From Bathynomus jamesi (lineage: Eukaryota; Arthropoda; Malacostraca; Isopoda; Cirolanidae), in the NCBI GenBank assembly GCA_023014485.1, contig JAJOZX010008852.1, forward strand, positions 101,043 through 165,042: a DNA stretch of 64,000 nucleotides, read 5' to 3'. This document shows positions 1 through 9,886 of the stretch, one piece after another. Numbering within the stretch: position 1 is the first letter of the stretch; the number at the start of each line of letters is the position of its first letter. Both the position numbers and the translations under genes were made by a program. The notes beneath the pieces are model-generated. The model worked only from the letters and a program-made list of their open reading frames with translations. It had not been told where the DNA came from and ran no database searches.

Positions 1-2905
1 TGACGGAGAGAAGACGGCGGCCGCGACACCTGCAGGGGAGCGCGAGCCGTCGGTGTAGACGGGAACGTCGTCCGAATGGACGGGAAGATGGGCCAGAAAA
101 GAAGACCGGAGGACGGCAGGAAGAGACTCCTTACGCAGGCCACGGAGCGCCTGGCAACGGCAGATAGGGGTGGTCCGCCAGGGGGGCGACAGATCGAAGG
201 AGAACGGCAGAATAGAGGGTGGGGGGATCCCCAGGGACGAGAAAATCTCGGCCAGAGAGGCAGCGAAATGCCACGTGTCAGGCCGGGGTAGCGCCTGGGA
301 GATCGCGGAGAAGAGTAGGGACTTCGGGAGGCGGCAGATGCGAAGGTAACACTTCGCCATGAGAAGGCCCCGGCGAAGGGGCAGGGGGGGGTGTCCACAG
401 TCCACCTGAAGACTAGCGACAGGGGACGAGCGGAAGGCACCCGACGCCAGGCGAAGGCCACGGTGGAGAAGAGGATCCAGCATACGGAGTGCCGGAGAGG
501 AGGCGGAACTGTAGACCACACAGCCGTAGTCGACACGGGATTGCACCAGGGAGGTGTACAGGCGCAGCAGAGTACGCCTGTCCGCCCCCCAGGTCGTGTG
601 GGACAGATGACCCAAAAGGGAGAGGGTGCGGCGAGATGTTTGCCGCAACCGCCTAAGGTGTGGAACCCAACCGAAAAATCCGTCGAGGGTCATACCCAGG
701 AATCTAACGGATGGGACGAGGGGAAGAGGAGTGCCGGCAAGGGTAAGAGCGAAGGTATGCGACAGACGGAGGCGCCGAGGACGGAAAAGCATACTGGAAG
801 ACTTAGAGGGTGAGAAAGCATAGCCAACCGAGGACGCCCAGCGAACCACCGCATTGATGGCTAGCTGGAGCCACGTTCAGCCAAAGACGGGAGGCGGCCA
901 GAGCAATAGATAGCCAGGTCATCGGCATAGAGGGAGCTACGAACGGATGTAGGCAGGACCGTAGCGACTGTGTTCATCACGAGTGAGAAACACAAGACGC
1001 TAAGGACACTACCCTGAGGGACACCCTCCTCCAACGGAAAGCGGTCAGAGAGGGCAGAACCGATGCGGACGCGGAAAGAACGGCGGACAAGAAGTTATAA
1101 ATAAAGGAAGGGAGAAAGCCTACGAAACCCAGGGAGCGTAAGCAGTCAAAGACCGCGCTCCGCCGGGTAGTATCGTAGGCCTTCTGGAGGTCGAAAAAGA
1201 CGGCGAGTACAAATTGACGCCGGGAGAAAGCCTCCTGCACGTCATGGCTAAGGAGGAGGGGGTCGGTGGTAGACCGGAAGCGCCGGAAACCAGCCTGGGT
1301 AACAGGGTACTGGTCACTCGCCTCCAAGGTAAAGGACAGCCGCGAGGCGACCATCGCCTCCATCACCTTGCAGGCACAGCATGTTAGGGAAATGGGGCGA
1401 TAGTTCGACGGGAGTGAGGGGTCTTTATCGGGCTTCGGGATGGGGACGACGATGGACTCACGCCATCGGTCCGGAAATGAACCCTCCAACCAAATCCGGT
1501 TATAGAGGTCCAGTAGAAAGCTGAGAGCAGAGGGGTGGAGATGCCGTAAAAGGTCATAGGGGATATTATCGGGGCCGGGGGCGGAGGAGCGTCGGGGGCG
1601 GAGGGCCTCCCGAAGCTTGTCATGTGGAAGAGGTGATTATAGGGGTCATTTATGAGGTGGAAATTCCGGTGGGTCGCGGCGGGAGTGGGGGAATCGGAAC
1701 TGGAGATGGCTGCAAAGTGCGCCGCGAGTGCGTTCGCGACGGCCTCCGGATCGGACACGAACTCGTCGTCCCCGACCCGAAGCACCGGGGGTCGAGGGGG
1801 GACACGGGTCCCCTCAAAGCTACGCACCTTGCGCCAAACAGTCAAGGGGGCAGTCGAGGAGGAGATCCCGGACACGTAACTCCGCCAGGAGGTACGCCGG
1901 GCCAGTTTCAGGACCCGACGGGCCACTGCCTTCAGGCGCTGAAATTCTATCTTGTGCTCCAGCTGGCGGGTCCGGTAGAAGCGGCGGCCGGCACGGCGCC
2001 GCTCCTGAACGGCATGGGAGCACTCTGGGGTCCACCATGGGACGCTTCGCGGTCTGGGGGAGCCAGAGGTACGGGGGATGCAACTGGCGGCAGCCGAGAG
2101 GATCTTACTCTCGAGGAAGGCGAGGGCCTCATTGACGGAGGGAAAGGCAGGAATTGATGGCGAGATCGCCGTGCCCCTCGCGTATGAGGCCCAGTCTGCT
2201 CGGGCGAACAGCCAGCGCGGGCGGACAGAGGTGGGGGGGAGGAGACGGGTCGGGGTAAGACACACTGGGAAATGGTCACTGCCGGAAGAATCCGGCAGGA
2301 CCTCCCAGGTGAACTCCGTCACGATTTCGAGGGAAACCAGGGAAAGGTCGATACAGGTGAAACTGTCATGGGCCGAGTGAAGGCAGGTTGGGGAGCCATC
2401 GTTCAGAAAGGTGAACTCGAGCTCGTCCATAAGGGAGAGAAGGGTCCCGGAGAGAAAGGTGGAGCAAACGTCCCCCCAGGCCGGGTCCCGACTGTTGAAG
2501 TCCCCGAGAATCAGAAAAGGGCGGGGAAGCTGGAGAATTAGGTCACGGAGAGAATCGGGTGGAGGGCGTACGTTAGGGGAGAGGTAAAGAGAGCAGACCG
2601 TGAGTGGCGCCCCAAGAAAAGGCGCACGGCCACAGCTTGCAGGACTGTACGGAGCGGGAGGGGGCGGAAAGGGACGGAGCGGTGCACGAAGACCGCGGCG
2701 CCCCCCCTCCCCGCCCCATCGAGAGGCGGGGAAGGGAGCCCGCAGTAACCGGACACTCGAGGGAGGGAACGGGATCCCAGAATCGTCTCCTGAAGGCAGA
2801 AACACGCCGGACACCTGGAGGCCAGGAGAGAGGAGAGACTCTCGAGGCCTACCAGGAGCCCGCGGATGTTCCACTGCAGGAGCGAGGTATAGGGAGGGGT
2901 AGGAA
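1..2905 (-). pseudogene. ORF2: endonuclease, reverse transcriptase, start of RNase H (frameshifted, partial)
   Basis: Read on the minus strand, coding starts near 2900 with LLQWNIRGL and CLQET, the first motifs of an apurinic-type endonuclease. LILGDFNSRDPAWG and GSDHFPV follow in another frame. RT motifs are then IVVPIPKPDKDPSLPSNYRP, an AGFR...ST block, FFDLQKAYDT, GVPQGSVLSVLCFSL and the catalytic SLYADDLAIY near 900-930. FLGMTLDGFFGW and SRVDYGCVVY come next. The frame reaches base 1 with VYTDGSRSPAGVAAAVF, the first acidic motif of RNase H. Frame changes are visible near 2590, between 1490 and 1384, near 1020 and near 870, with few in-frame stops between them. The protein would copy element RNA at a nicked target. 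As assembled it cannot be made as one chain. Confidence 0.8.
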
Positions 2906-2958
2906 GGTCAGCGTAAAGGATGATTATGGGGTGGGTGGGCCGATCGGGCGGCCCGAGA

Positions 2959-3610
2959 TTAAAGAGGGAATCGGAAAGCCCCGGAGTTCAGTGAGGGACG
3001 CCGAACGAGGGCGAAGGCGAGGGTCCCCCCGACGAGGGGCGATGTGGAACCAGACGCCGGCAAGTCCTCCAGAGGAGGAGTATCCCGGACGTCCGGGGGA
3101 GAGCGATGCAGAGAAGGGGATGTGAGAGGTATCCAGAATGCCCCTCCCTTCACCGGAGGTGCGGGGGAGGCAGGACTACGAGGGGGAGTGGAAAATAATA
3201 CCTCACCCAGAGGCATTGGCAGGTCGAGGAGAGAGATGGGGCGGGTCAAACGCGGGGGCGTGCACGTCCCACCCACGCCGACCAGGCGGGCGAGTTCCCC
3301 CTCCAGTGGGTCCATCGACCGGGCCGGAGAGGGGTGTATCTCAGCCCCCACCACCACGAGGGCCGACGGTGACCCCAGGGGGGAGCGTGCATAACGGTTG
3401 CGCAGTGGGGACGGTGAGGACACCGGGGCGGTAGGGCGAAGGGGGCGTTTGTGTTTAGGAGAGGAAGGTGATGCGAGGCTTATGGCGTCGAACCTTTCGG
3501 GGTCACCACTGGCGCGGCGCTTGCGGCCCCTATCCCTCCGTCGTGCGGCCCGCGTGGGTGACGGCGGGTCACGATCCGGAATGGGGGTGGCCGAAGGCGC
3601 CGTGGAGAGG
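2959..3610 (-). pseudogene. C-terminal continuation of ORF1, out of frame
   Basis: A second minus-strand frame stays open here and reads as a Pro/Arg/Lys-rich tail, for example KRRASGDPERFDAISLASP, in line with the upstream ORF1. The change of frame falls in a G-rich stretch near 3600-3630 that includes a run of six G. A lost or gained base there, real or an assembly error, would explain it. The tail ends just before the endonuclease coding region. Only the position and composition support calling it part of ORF1. Confidence 0.5.
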
Positions 3611-5026
3611 GCGTAGAAGGGGCAGGGGGGTTGCCGACGAAGCATCGGCGTTCGCGGAGGGAGCACGTGGGGACGCGCTGGTAGTACGGGGAGCCGCGGT
3701 AGGAGTCCGCTGGGCGGCAGAGGATGGACTGGGAGTAGCGGACACGGTGGGTGGAGGCGCGTTGGGAACCGCCGGTGAGGACGGGGTCCGGGAACGGAGA
3801 GCCTCGGCGTACGAGGCACCACGCCGGGCCTCGCCGCCACGCAACCGCTCCCGCGCCTCCCGAGCGCTGAGAAACTCTGATGAACAGAGGGCCCGAACCT
3901 CCCTTTCAAAGAGGAAGGACGGGCAAGAGCGGGATGAAGCAGGGTGTGGTCCATGGCAGTTGGTGCAGGAAGGCGGAGCAGTACAGGGCAAGGGGTGGGG
4001 AGGGCCGCCGCAGCGGACACACAACGGGGCCGGCTGACGGCAGGAGCTGCTCACGTGGCCAAACCTATTACACTGAAAACAGCGCGTAGGATCTGGCACG
4101 TATGGTCGTACTGAGAATTCGCACGCTCGTCTCTCACCAAAGCCCCAGAATACCGAAACGGGGGGCACCAGTGAGTCGAAAGTGAGGAGCAGGCGAGGAG
4201 AAGGGGCAGTTGGGGACCGCGATCTGTCGGGAAAGCGGTACACCCTCACAACACCCTGGGAGGCGAGGTCAATCTGGAGGTCTTCCACCGGGATGGGTAG
4301 AAGACGAGCAGCGTAAATTGTGCCCTGGCACTGATTGAGGCGGGGGTGGGGAGTCACCGTGATCCCGCAGCCCAGGACATCGGGGATAGCGAGCAGAGAG
4401 GAGGTTTCGGCAGAGGAACGCGACCTTATCAAAATGGAGCCATCCCTCTGAGGCCGAAGGTCAAAACGCGCCGTCCCCGTCTTCCCATGGATCGCTCGAA
4501 AGAGACGTTCGTGGTTAGTGGGGAGGGGCTTGGAGGAGGAGGGGCGGAGGACGAGGAACTTGTCCATCGTCCTAAGGCCGAGTGAAGCCGTCTGGCCAAA
4601 CACCACCGGAACTTCGAGGGGGCGAGAAGACGAGAAAGGCGGACGGCGACGTCGGGTCCCACGTCCCCCAGGGGCCGAGAAGGCCGGGGGCGATGAGGCC
4701 CGACCGGAGTGGGAGGCGACCGGGGCCGCGGGCCTCCCACCTGAGGGCGAAAAAGCAGGTGGGTCCCTATCGGGACGTGGAATATGGGGGGATCCAGGGG
4801 TCGGGGGGTCCACTGCAGGTCCATCCGCTACTGGCGGGGGTCGGGCAGCGGCGCCACGAGCCTGGGGAAGAGAGGGAGAGGAGGCGTCGGCAAGAAGAGC
4901 AGACGGGGTGGGCGAGGGCTGCCGACTGCCCTTACCAGACCCACGGTCCAAAGAGGTAGTCAGAGGGAGGTCAGATGCACAAGCCGGGTCGTCAACGAGG
5001 TCCATTAGAGTTGTAAGTGTTTCCAT
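3569..5026 (-). CDS. ORF1 gag-like protein with three zinc knuckles
   Basis: This 485-codon frame starts at an ATG about 500 bases from the element's 5' end. The N-terminal half is Pro/Ser-rich. A folded region follows from about residue 150. A zinc-knuckle array lies near residues 335-385: CFQCNRFGHVSSSC, then CVRCGGPPHPLPC, then CTNCHGPHPASSRSC, followed by FLFE and SYAEAL. This spacing is typical of ORF1 proteins of I/jockey-group retrotransposons, which bind element RNA and target the particle. The frame stops near 3569, but another minus-strand frame carries on with a basic, Pro-rich tail (next entry), so the natural ORF1 was probably longer and is broken by a frameshift near 3600. Confidence 0.8.
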   Translation of the reverse strand: METLTTLMDLVDDPACASDLPLTTSLDRGSGKGSRQPSPTPSALLADASSPSLPQARGAAARPPPVADGPAVDPPTPGSPHIPRPDRDPPAFSPSGGRPAAPVASHSGRASSPPAFSAPGGRGTRRRRPPFSSSRPLEVPVVFGQTASLGLRTMDKFLVLRPSSSKPLPTNHERLFRAIHGKTGTARFDLRPQRDGSILIRSRSSAETSSLLAIPDVLGCGITVTPHPRLNQCQGTIYAARLLPIPVEDLQIDLASQGVVRVYRFPDRSRSPTAPSPRLLLTFDSLVPPVSVFWGFGERRACEFSVRPYVPDPTRCFQCNRFGHVSSSCRQPAPLCVRCGGPPHPLPCTAPPSCTNCHGPHPASSRSCPSFLFEREVRALCSSEFLSAREARERLRGGEARRGASYAEALRSRTPSSPAVPNAPPPTVSATPSPSSAAQRTPTAAPRTTSASPRAPSANADASSATPLPLLRPLHGAFGHPHSGS

Positions 5027-5540
5027 AGAAAATTTTTATTGTAGTTTCGCGCCGGGGCCGCGGGGAACCGATTACCCGGGGCCCAAGGGGACCAAGCGCA
5101 CGCCGGCGGGGGGTGGGTGCCTCGTCCCATGCAGGTACCCCCGTTTCAAAAGGGGCCCTTGCAGCGTCGAGAGTTCTCCCCCCCGGCAGCAAAGACCAAG
5201 GCCCCCAGAGTCCCAGGCCTGGGCACCCTACCAGCCAACTTAGTCCGGCCCCGGCCATGGGGGCGAGACCCCGCGACCAGCCCCGGCAGCCCACGGGGCG
5301 CGCGAAGTGAACAGAGAAAGCAGAAAAAACAGAGGGGGCAAGGAAGAGGGTAAAGAGGGGAAGACAGGAAAGAGGGGGCTGTAGGATAGCAGGGTATGCT
5401 AAAAGTCCACTTCGCAACCGGGCGGGGACCCGGCAGGGCCCCCAGCCGCGGCTGACCCCCCTCGCCACATGTAGGCAGGAGCCCGCGGGCGATCCACCCC
5501 AGAAAGACCGCCCGCGGGGAGGGGGTATGTATGTATGTGT

Positions 5541-6537
5541 TTTAAAATTCAAATACTTCACTTTTGACAACCGTAGGAACAAAAAAATCCCGTTTAAAAA
5601 CGAGTTCTCAATCAGTTCACAAATACGAGCCAAAAATACCTTAAATAGCAGAAAAACGAAACATCACTTTCTAGTAAAACTTTGAGCCCAAATTCTACAT
5701 CATGAAACTTTCATTAAAAGGAAAAGTTAGAATGGCATGCTTTAAAATAAATATACTTCACTCTTCACAATATCCACACTAAAAAAATTCTAAAATTCTA
5801 AGTCTCAAAAACTACAAAAATACGTTAGCTTCAATTTTTACACATACATATATACATACTGAATAATCTTATCGAAAGCGCGAAAATTAGAATGCCAGAT
5901 CAAATATTTGATAAACTTAACTTAGGAAACCTAACAAATAGCTCGTAATCAACCTTCGGTCGGTTCACCAAAAACGCAAACCTTTTGTGCCATGCACACA
6001 CAAAGCAACACCACCCTTTTAACCCTTTTATAACAAATCAATATAGCGCATGAATGAAACGTACATATAATAACTATGAAAAGCTGAAGCATAATAATAA
6101 TAATAATAATAATAATAAGTAATCACAAGATGGCGAATTTTTTTAAGTACAAACTGAATAGTTGAGAATATGGACACGATGCTAGCGTGAACAGTGAAAT
6201 ACAAATCTCAAAACGCACAAGAAAAAAGTATGGCAAGACAAGTATTTAAACAGTTTTACAATAAATTCAAACTCGTACGATTTATGTACAACTAAAACTT
6301 AAGACTACTTCCCAAATATAAGCAAAAAGCCTTACACTGAACTTCGCATTCCTTAAGATGTTATAACTAATTCTAAAGTTAAAATGTGCATTGACTACAA
6401 AGCCTTTAAAGAGTAATAGTATGTAGAAGTAACTGAAGGAGGAAAAAATGGAAATAGCTATCAAAGGTCTTAGTGAAAAAAGTACAAATGGGGTAACGGT
6501 CGGTAGAGGAACTGGAGCGTTCCTTGGACCTCCTTAC
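5541..6537 (-). other. scrib intron sequence left of exon 18
   Basis: AT-rich non-coding DNA between the retrotransposon and the donor of exon 18. It contains an (ATA)n run near 6088-6117. I found no PDZ3-like exon here, so the next scrib exon should lie beyond the left edge of the window. Confidence 0.6.
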
Positions 6538-7297
6538 CTCGCTGACTAGGGGTTCGTTCGCCAGCTGATTATCAGTAACCCTGGTAACCGTGGTCTCTGT
6601 GACGGTCGACTTTGTGATCATTTCTTTGACTGTGCCTAGCTTGGTAGGAGGAGGAGGGAGGTCAATCCCCATTGGGGGATGGCTAGAAGGGGGGTGGTTG
6701 ATCGATAAATTTACGTTAGGGGGTGGTTTCGATTTCTCCTCCCCCTCCCCAGTGGACTGACCCCCTTTCAAAAAGTGTTCGGGAATCATGGCCTGGAAGT
6801 CCTCATTAGTAAGTTGCTTATTCTGGTGCTGAGGTACCTGAGAGTCGGAGTGGTTGTTGGTTACTGGATTGTAGCTGTTGAAGGTTGCGTGGTTCGCCTC
6901 CTTCCTCAGGGGAGTGGTGGATGTTGGTGGATGTGGTGGATGTGGTGGATGTAGTGGATGTAGTGGTTGTGGTGGAAGGCGATGGTTGATTAGTGGCACT
7001 GATGTTCGCTTCTTCTGTCGGTGGGGCGGTGTTCGATCCCTTCACCGAAGAGGGCTGGGGCCTCCTGTAGCCGGAGTATGTGGGTCTGTTGGCCATATAA
7101 GAGCCGGCGCTGTAGAGTCCCGTATAGGGCCTGGGGGCTCCGTAGACTTTGGGAGAAGCCTTCGCAGGGGCAGAATCCGCATGGCCGAGCGGTAGAAGTG
7201 TCTCGCGGTGCACCACCAAACGCACGAAACGCTCGAGTCCCGTCAGGAGAGAGACTGCCTGGTCGTGCCGCGCGCCCTCGAGATCGACACCATTGAT
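6538..7297 (-). CDS. scrib: scrib exon 18: end of PDZ2 and long linker, with a frame break
   Basis: 760 bases. It opens INGVDLEGARHDQAVSLLTG and LERFVRLVVHRETLLP, the end of PDZ2, then a linker rich in Pro, Ser, Thr and Tyr. The first frame stops at 6818. The frame that is open up to the donor (GAG|GTAAGG at 6538) carries NEDFQAMIPEHFLKGG, a conserved Scribble segment, and a Thr/Val-rich run TKSTVTETTVTRVTDN. Both frames are open between about 7045 and 6818, so one base is gained (or two lost) there. The first unit of a 9-base repeat at 6921-6930 has an extra T, the likely site. A sequencing error, a null allele or an unseen intron are the alternatives. Confidence 0.88.
6912..6976 (+). repeat. 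9-base coding minisatellite in scrib exon 18
   Basis: Seen on the plus strand as units atgtggtgg or atgtagtgg repeated about six times; on the coding strand it gives a Thr/Ser run. All complete units are 9 bases except the one at 6921-6930, atgttggtgg, which is 10. Confidence 0.85.
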
Positions 7298-7410
7298 CTG
7301 GAACAGAGAAAATTGACTCATCCCATCAATCCATTAATCGAACCAACAAAAGATCAGTTTTGGAATTTTTACAGAAAAAGCCTCTGACGGACAACCAAGC
7401 AACCACTTAC

Positions 7411-7491
7411 CGAAACTACTTTGTCTCCCACTCTCAGTTTCCCGTCTTTGGCCGCAGCTCCTCCGTCAGTTATTCTCGAAACATAAACAGA
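7411..7491 (-). CDS. scrib: scrib exon 17: PDZ2, middle
   Basis: 81 bases, phase 0 both sides. It encodes SVYVSRITDGGAAAKDGKLR then VGDKVVS, strands and helix of PDZ2. Acceptor tttttcag, donor TCG|GTAAGT. Confidence 0.96.
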
Positions 7492-7653
7492 CTGAAAAAG
7501 AATAATTAAATAGAAGGGCAAAAACTGATAAAACTTTGATTTTCCTTGCAAAATCTTTTTCATCCTACTCATTAACTAATGAATAATTGTATACATTTAA
7601 TCAATGGTGCACAATATTATTATTATTTCATACTGCTTCTGGTATAAACATAC

Positions 7654-7758
7654 ATCTGATCCTTCTTTATACTGGGCAGCCCCCTTTCCTCCGGCTATAC
7701 TGAATCCTAATCCGTTGTGGTCCCGCATCAAGGTCGTGTACATCGTCTCTGTGCTTAC
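7654..7758 (-). CDS. scrib: scrib exon 16: PDZ2, first part
   Basis: 105 bases, phase 0 both sides. It encodes VSTETMYTTLMRDHNG, then GLGFSIAGGKGAAQYKEGSD. GLGF is the peptide-binding loop of PDZ2. Acceptor tttcttag, donor GAT|GTATGT. Confidence 0.95.
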
Positions 7759-7971
7759 CTAAGAAAGAAGATACAAACAAATTTTAACCCAATTGAGAGA
7801 GAAGGCTTCTATGAACCACTTAATTTGGGAGGCACTTCAGAAAACGGATCCTAAAACAAGTTGAAACATGACAATTAACAAGTGGAGCCACAAAGGTGAA
7901 TACCAAAAGTGTGATTAATCTTGATTAGTCAGACGCTTTCAATTGTACAGTCACACACACACACATATATA

Positions 7972-9194
7972 TTAGGTTGTAACAAATTCTGCTCAATTAG
8001 AAAACGGACGATAGATAATAGAATAACCTCAAGATAATGTGAAATAGTTTTAGAGATGTTGCAAAATACATGTTTTATCACGATACAGAATGACTAAGGC
8101 TAGTGTAGGATTAGGCTAATGAATATGTTGTCTGGTGTTTTTCATACAGTTACAACGCCACCCATGCGATATTACAGTAATTGAAAAAAACATGGAGCCC
8201 ACGAAAGAGCATATTCGACACGTGATGCTGAATGAGTTCCATAAAGGATCTAACGCTAGTGAATCCGCGAAACATTCAGTGTGTTTATAGAAAAGATGTT
8301 GTGAGCGAATGGCCGTGTAGGAGATGGTTTGAGAAGTTCAGAAATGGAGACTTCAGTCTGAAAGATTATCAACGAACAGGACGACCAAATGAGTTAGATG
8401 AAGAGTTGCTGAAAGTAACAGTGGAGGAAAACCCAACGGTAACTGTAAGAGAACTTGGCCTGCAACTCGGCGTTCGCCATATGAACCATTCATCGTCATT
8501 TGAAGCTGTTAGGAAAAGTAGTGAAGGTTGGAAAATGGGTTCCACACGATTTGTCACAAGCAAATCTTCAACATCGAATCGATATTTGCACATCACTGCA
8601 TTCTCGGCAACTACAGGCACCATTTTTTAATCGGATCGTCAGTCACAGGGGATGGAAAAAGGGTCCTCTATAACAATATTAAGCGTCGACATCAGTGGCT
8701 TAGCCATGAAACAAAGCCTGAACCTCAGCCAAGGAATGGACCCCATCCAAAGAAAATTTTGCTATGCGTTTGGTGGGATATGCAAGGAATTATTCATTTT
8801 GAGCTTCTGCCAGATAACCAAACAATCACACCAGGATAATGCGCGCCCTCACACTGCTTGAATCACCACTGCCCAATTGGAGGCATTTGGTTGGGAGAAA
8901 ATGCCTCGTCCACCTTATTCTCCGGACATCACACTTTCAGACTACCATTTATTCAGAAGTCTGCACCACCACCTAGATGGACAAAAGTTGCAATCCAGGG
9001 AAGCTATCAAAAACGAAGTGATCGCTTTTCTTAACTCGAAACCAAGGGATTTCTTCGAACGTGGCATAAAAAAACTTTTCTACAGGTGGGAGGAGGTTAT
9101 AGAAACAGAAGGGAATTATATTGATGATTAATTTGTCATATCATTTAATTTTTGTTCTGAATGAACTAAAAAATCTAGCAGAATATATGTTACA

Positions 9195-9200
<6 letters not shown>
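7972..9200 (+). mobile_element. mariner family A, copy 1 (DD34D-type, broken)
   Basis: Ends match as inverted repeats: GGTTGTAACAAATTCTGCT on the left and its complement with small changes (GGTTGTAACATATATTCTGC) on the right, beside TA-rich DNA. A transposase-like frame starts at the ATG at 8192 (MEPTKEHIRHVMLNEF) and ends at 9131. It is broken near 8270 by a small deletion and again in the catalytic region. The C-terminal part reads MPRPPYSPDITLSDYHLF, the third acidic motif of mariner, followed by FLNSKPRDFFERGIKKLF. A second copy lies at 20429-21730 in the opposite orientation. Confidence 0.88.
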
Positions 9201-9230
<30 letters not shown>

Positions 9231-9234
<4 letters not shown>

Positions 9235-9492
9235 CGCAAGGGGGTTCTAAGCTCGTGCTCTTGAGTGCTCTTTGTGCTCGTTTGTACGTGCTTGTTCCTG
9301 GAGGTTTCACGTGCGCCCTCCCGGCCCTAGCACCCAAGGATGATGGGGCTCGACCCTGCAGTCCTTGGTCTTTTTCCACTTCGACTGTCCCCTCCACCCT
9401 TTCTTTTCCTCTGTCTTTCCTCTCACTTTTTCTTTGTTTTTCCGCTGAGATATGCCCTTTTAAATAGAGGCGAATCGGTTCTTCCCGAACTT

Positions 9493-9523
<31 letters not shown>

Positions 9524-9802
9524 TATTTTTTTTAAGTTCGGGAAGAACCGATTCGCCTCTATTTAAAAGGGCATATCTCGGCGGAAAAACAAAGAAAAAG
9601 TGAGAGGAAAGACAGAGGAAAAAGAAAGGGTGGAGGGGACAGTCGAAGTGGAAAAAGACCAAAGGATGACAAGGACTGCAGGGTCGAGCCCCATCATCCT
9701 TGGGTGCTTGGGCCGGGAGGGCGCACGTGAAACCTCCAGGAACAAGCACGTACAAACGAGCACAAAGAGCACTCAAGAGCACGAGCTTAGAACCCCCTTG
9801 CG

Positions 9803-9806
<4 letters not shown>
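9231..9806. repeat. 576-bp palindrome with ~275-bp arms
   Basis: The left arm 9231-9505 (starting tccccgcaagggggttctaa) is repeated as its reverse complement at 9526-9806, with small indels. The spacer is an A-run, (AT)n and T-run. Both outer edges run into long (TA)n arrays. The arms hold a G/C-rich part and a pyrimidine-rich part and no recognisable coding domain. This could be a foldback element or two copies of an unknown short element inserted head to head. Confidence 0.85.

Positions 9807-9810
<4 letters not shown>

Positions 9811-9870
<60 letters not shown>
9811..9870. repeat. (TA)n array
   Basis: About 60 bases of pure TA alternation followed by (CA)n, directly before the DD41D-type mariner at 9887, which uses a TA target. 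Confidence 0.95.
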
Positions 9871-9880
<10 letters not shown>

Positions 9881-9886
9881 TATATA

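Larger units (their letters stand above)
1..5540 (-). mobile_element. GC-rich non-LTR retrotransposon (I/Loa/R1-like), 3' end outside window
   Basis: The block is much richer in GC than the AT-rich DNA beginning near 5540. On the minus strand it has the order 5' leader, ORF1 (gag), apurinic-type endonuclease, reverse transcriptase, RNase H start, which is the order of a non-LTR retrotransposon with RNase H. It lies in the same orientation as scrib, in the intron after exon 18 or just beyond it. Its 3' tail is off the left edge. The 5' end is placed near 5525-5545, where GC content drops after a short tatg repeat; I see no clear target-site duplication. Several frame breaks occur but each frame stays well conserved, so the insertion is recent or the assembly has indel errors. 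Confidence 0.85.

Noticed and set aside
1624..3434. Many plus-strand frames in the GC-rich retrotransposon
   Set aside because: Antisense shadows; the minus strand carries recognisable gag, endonuclease and RT motifs.
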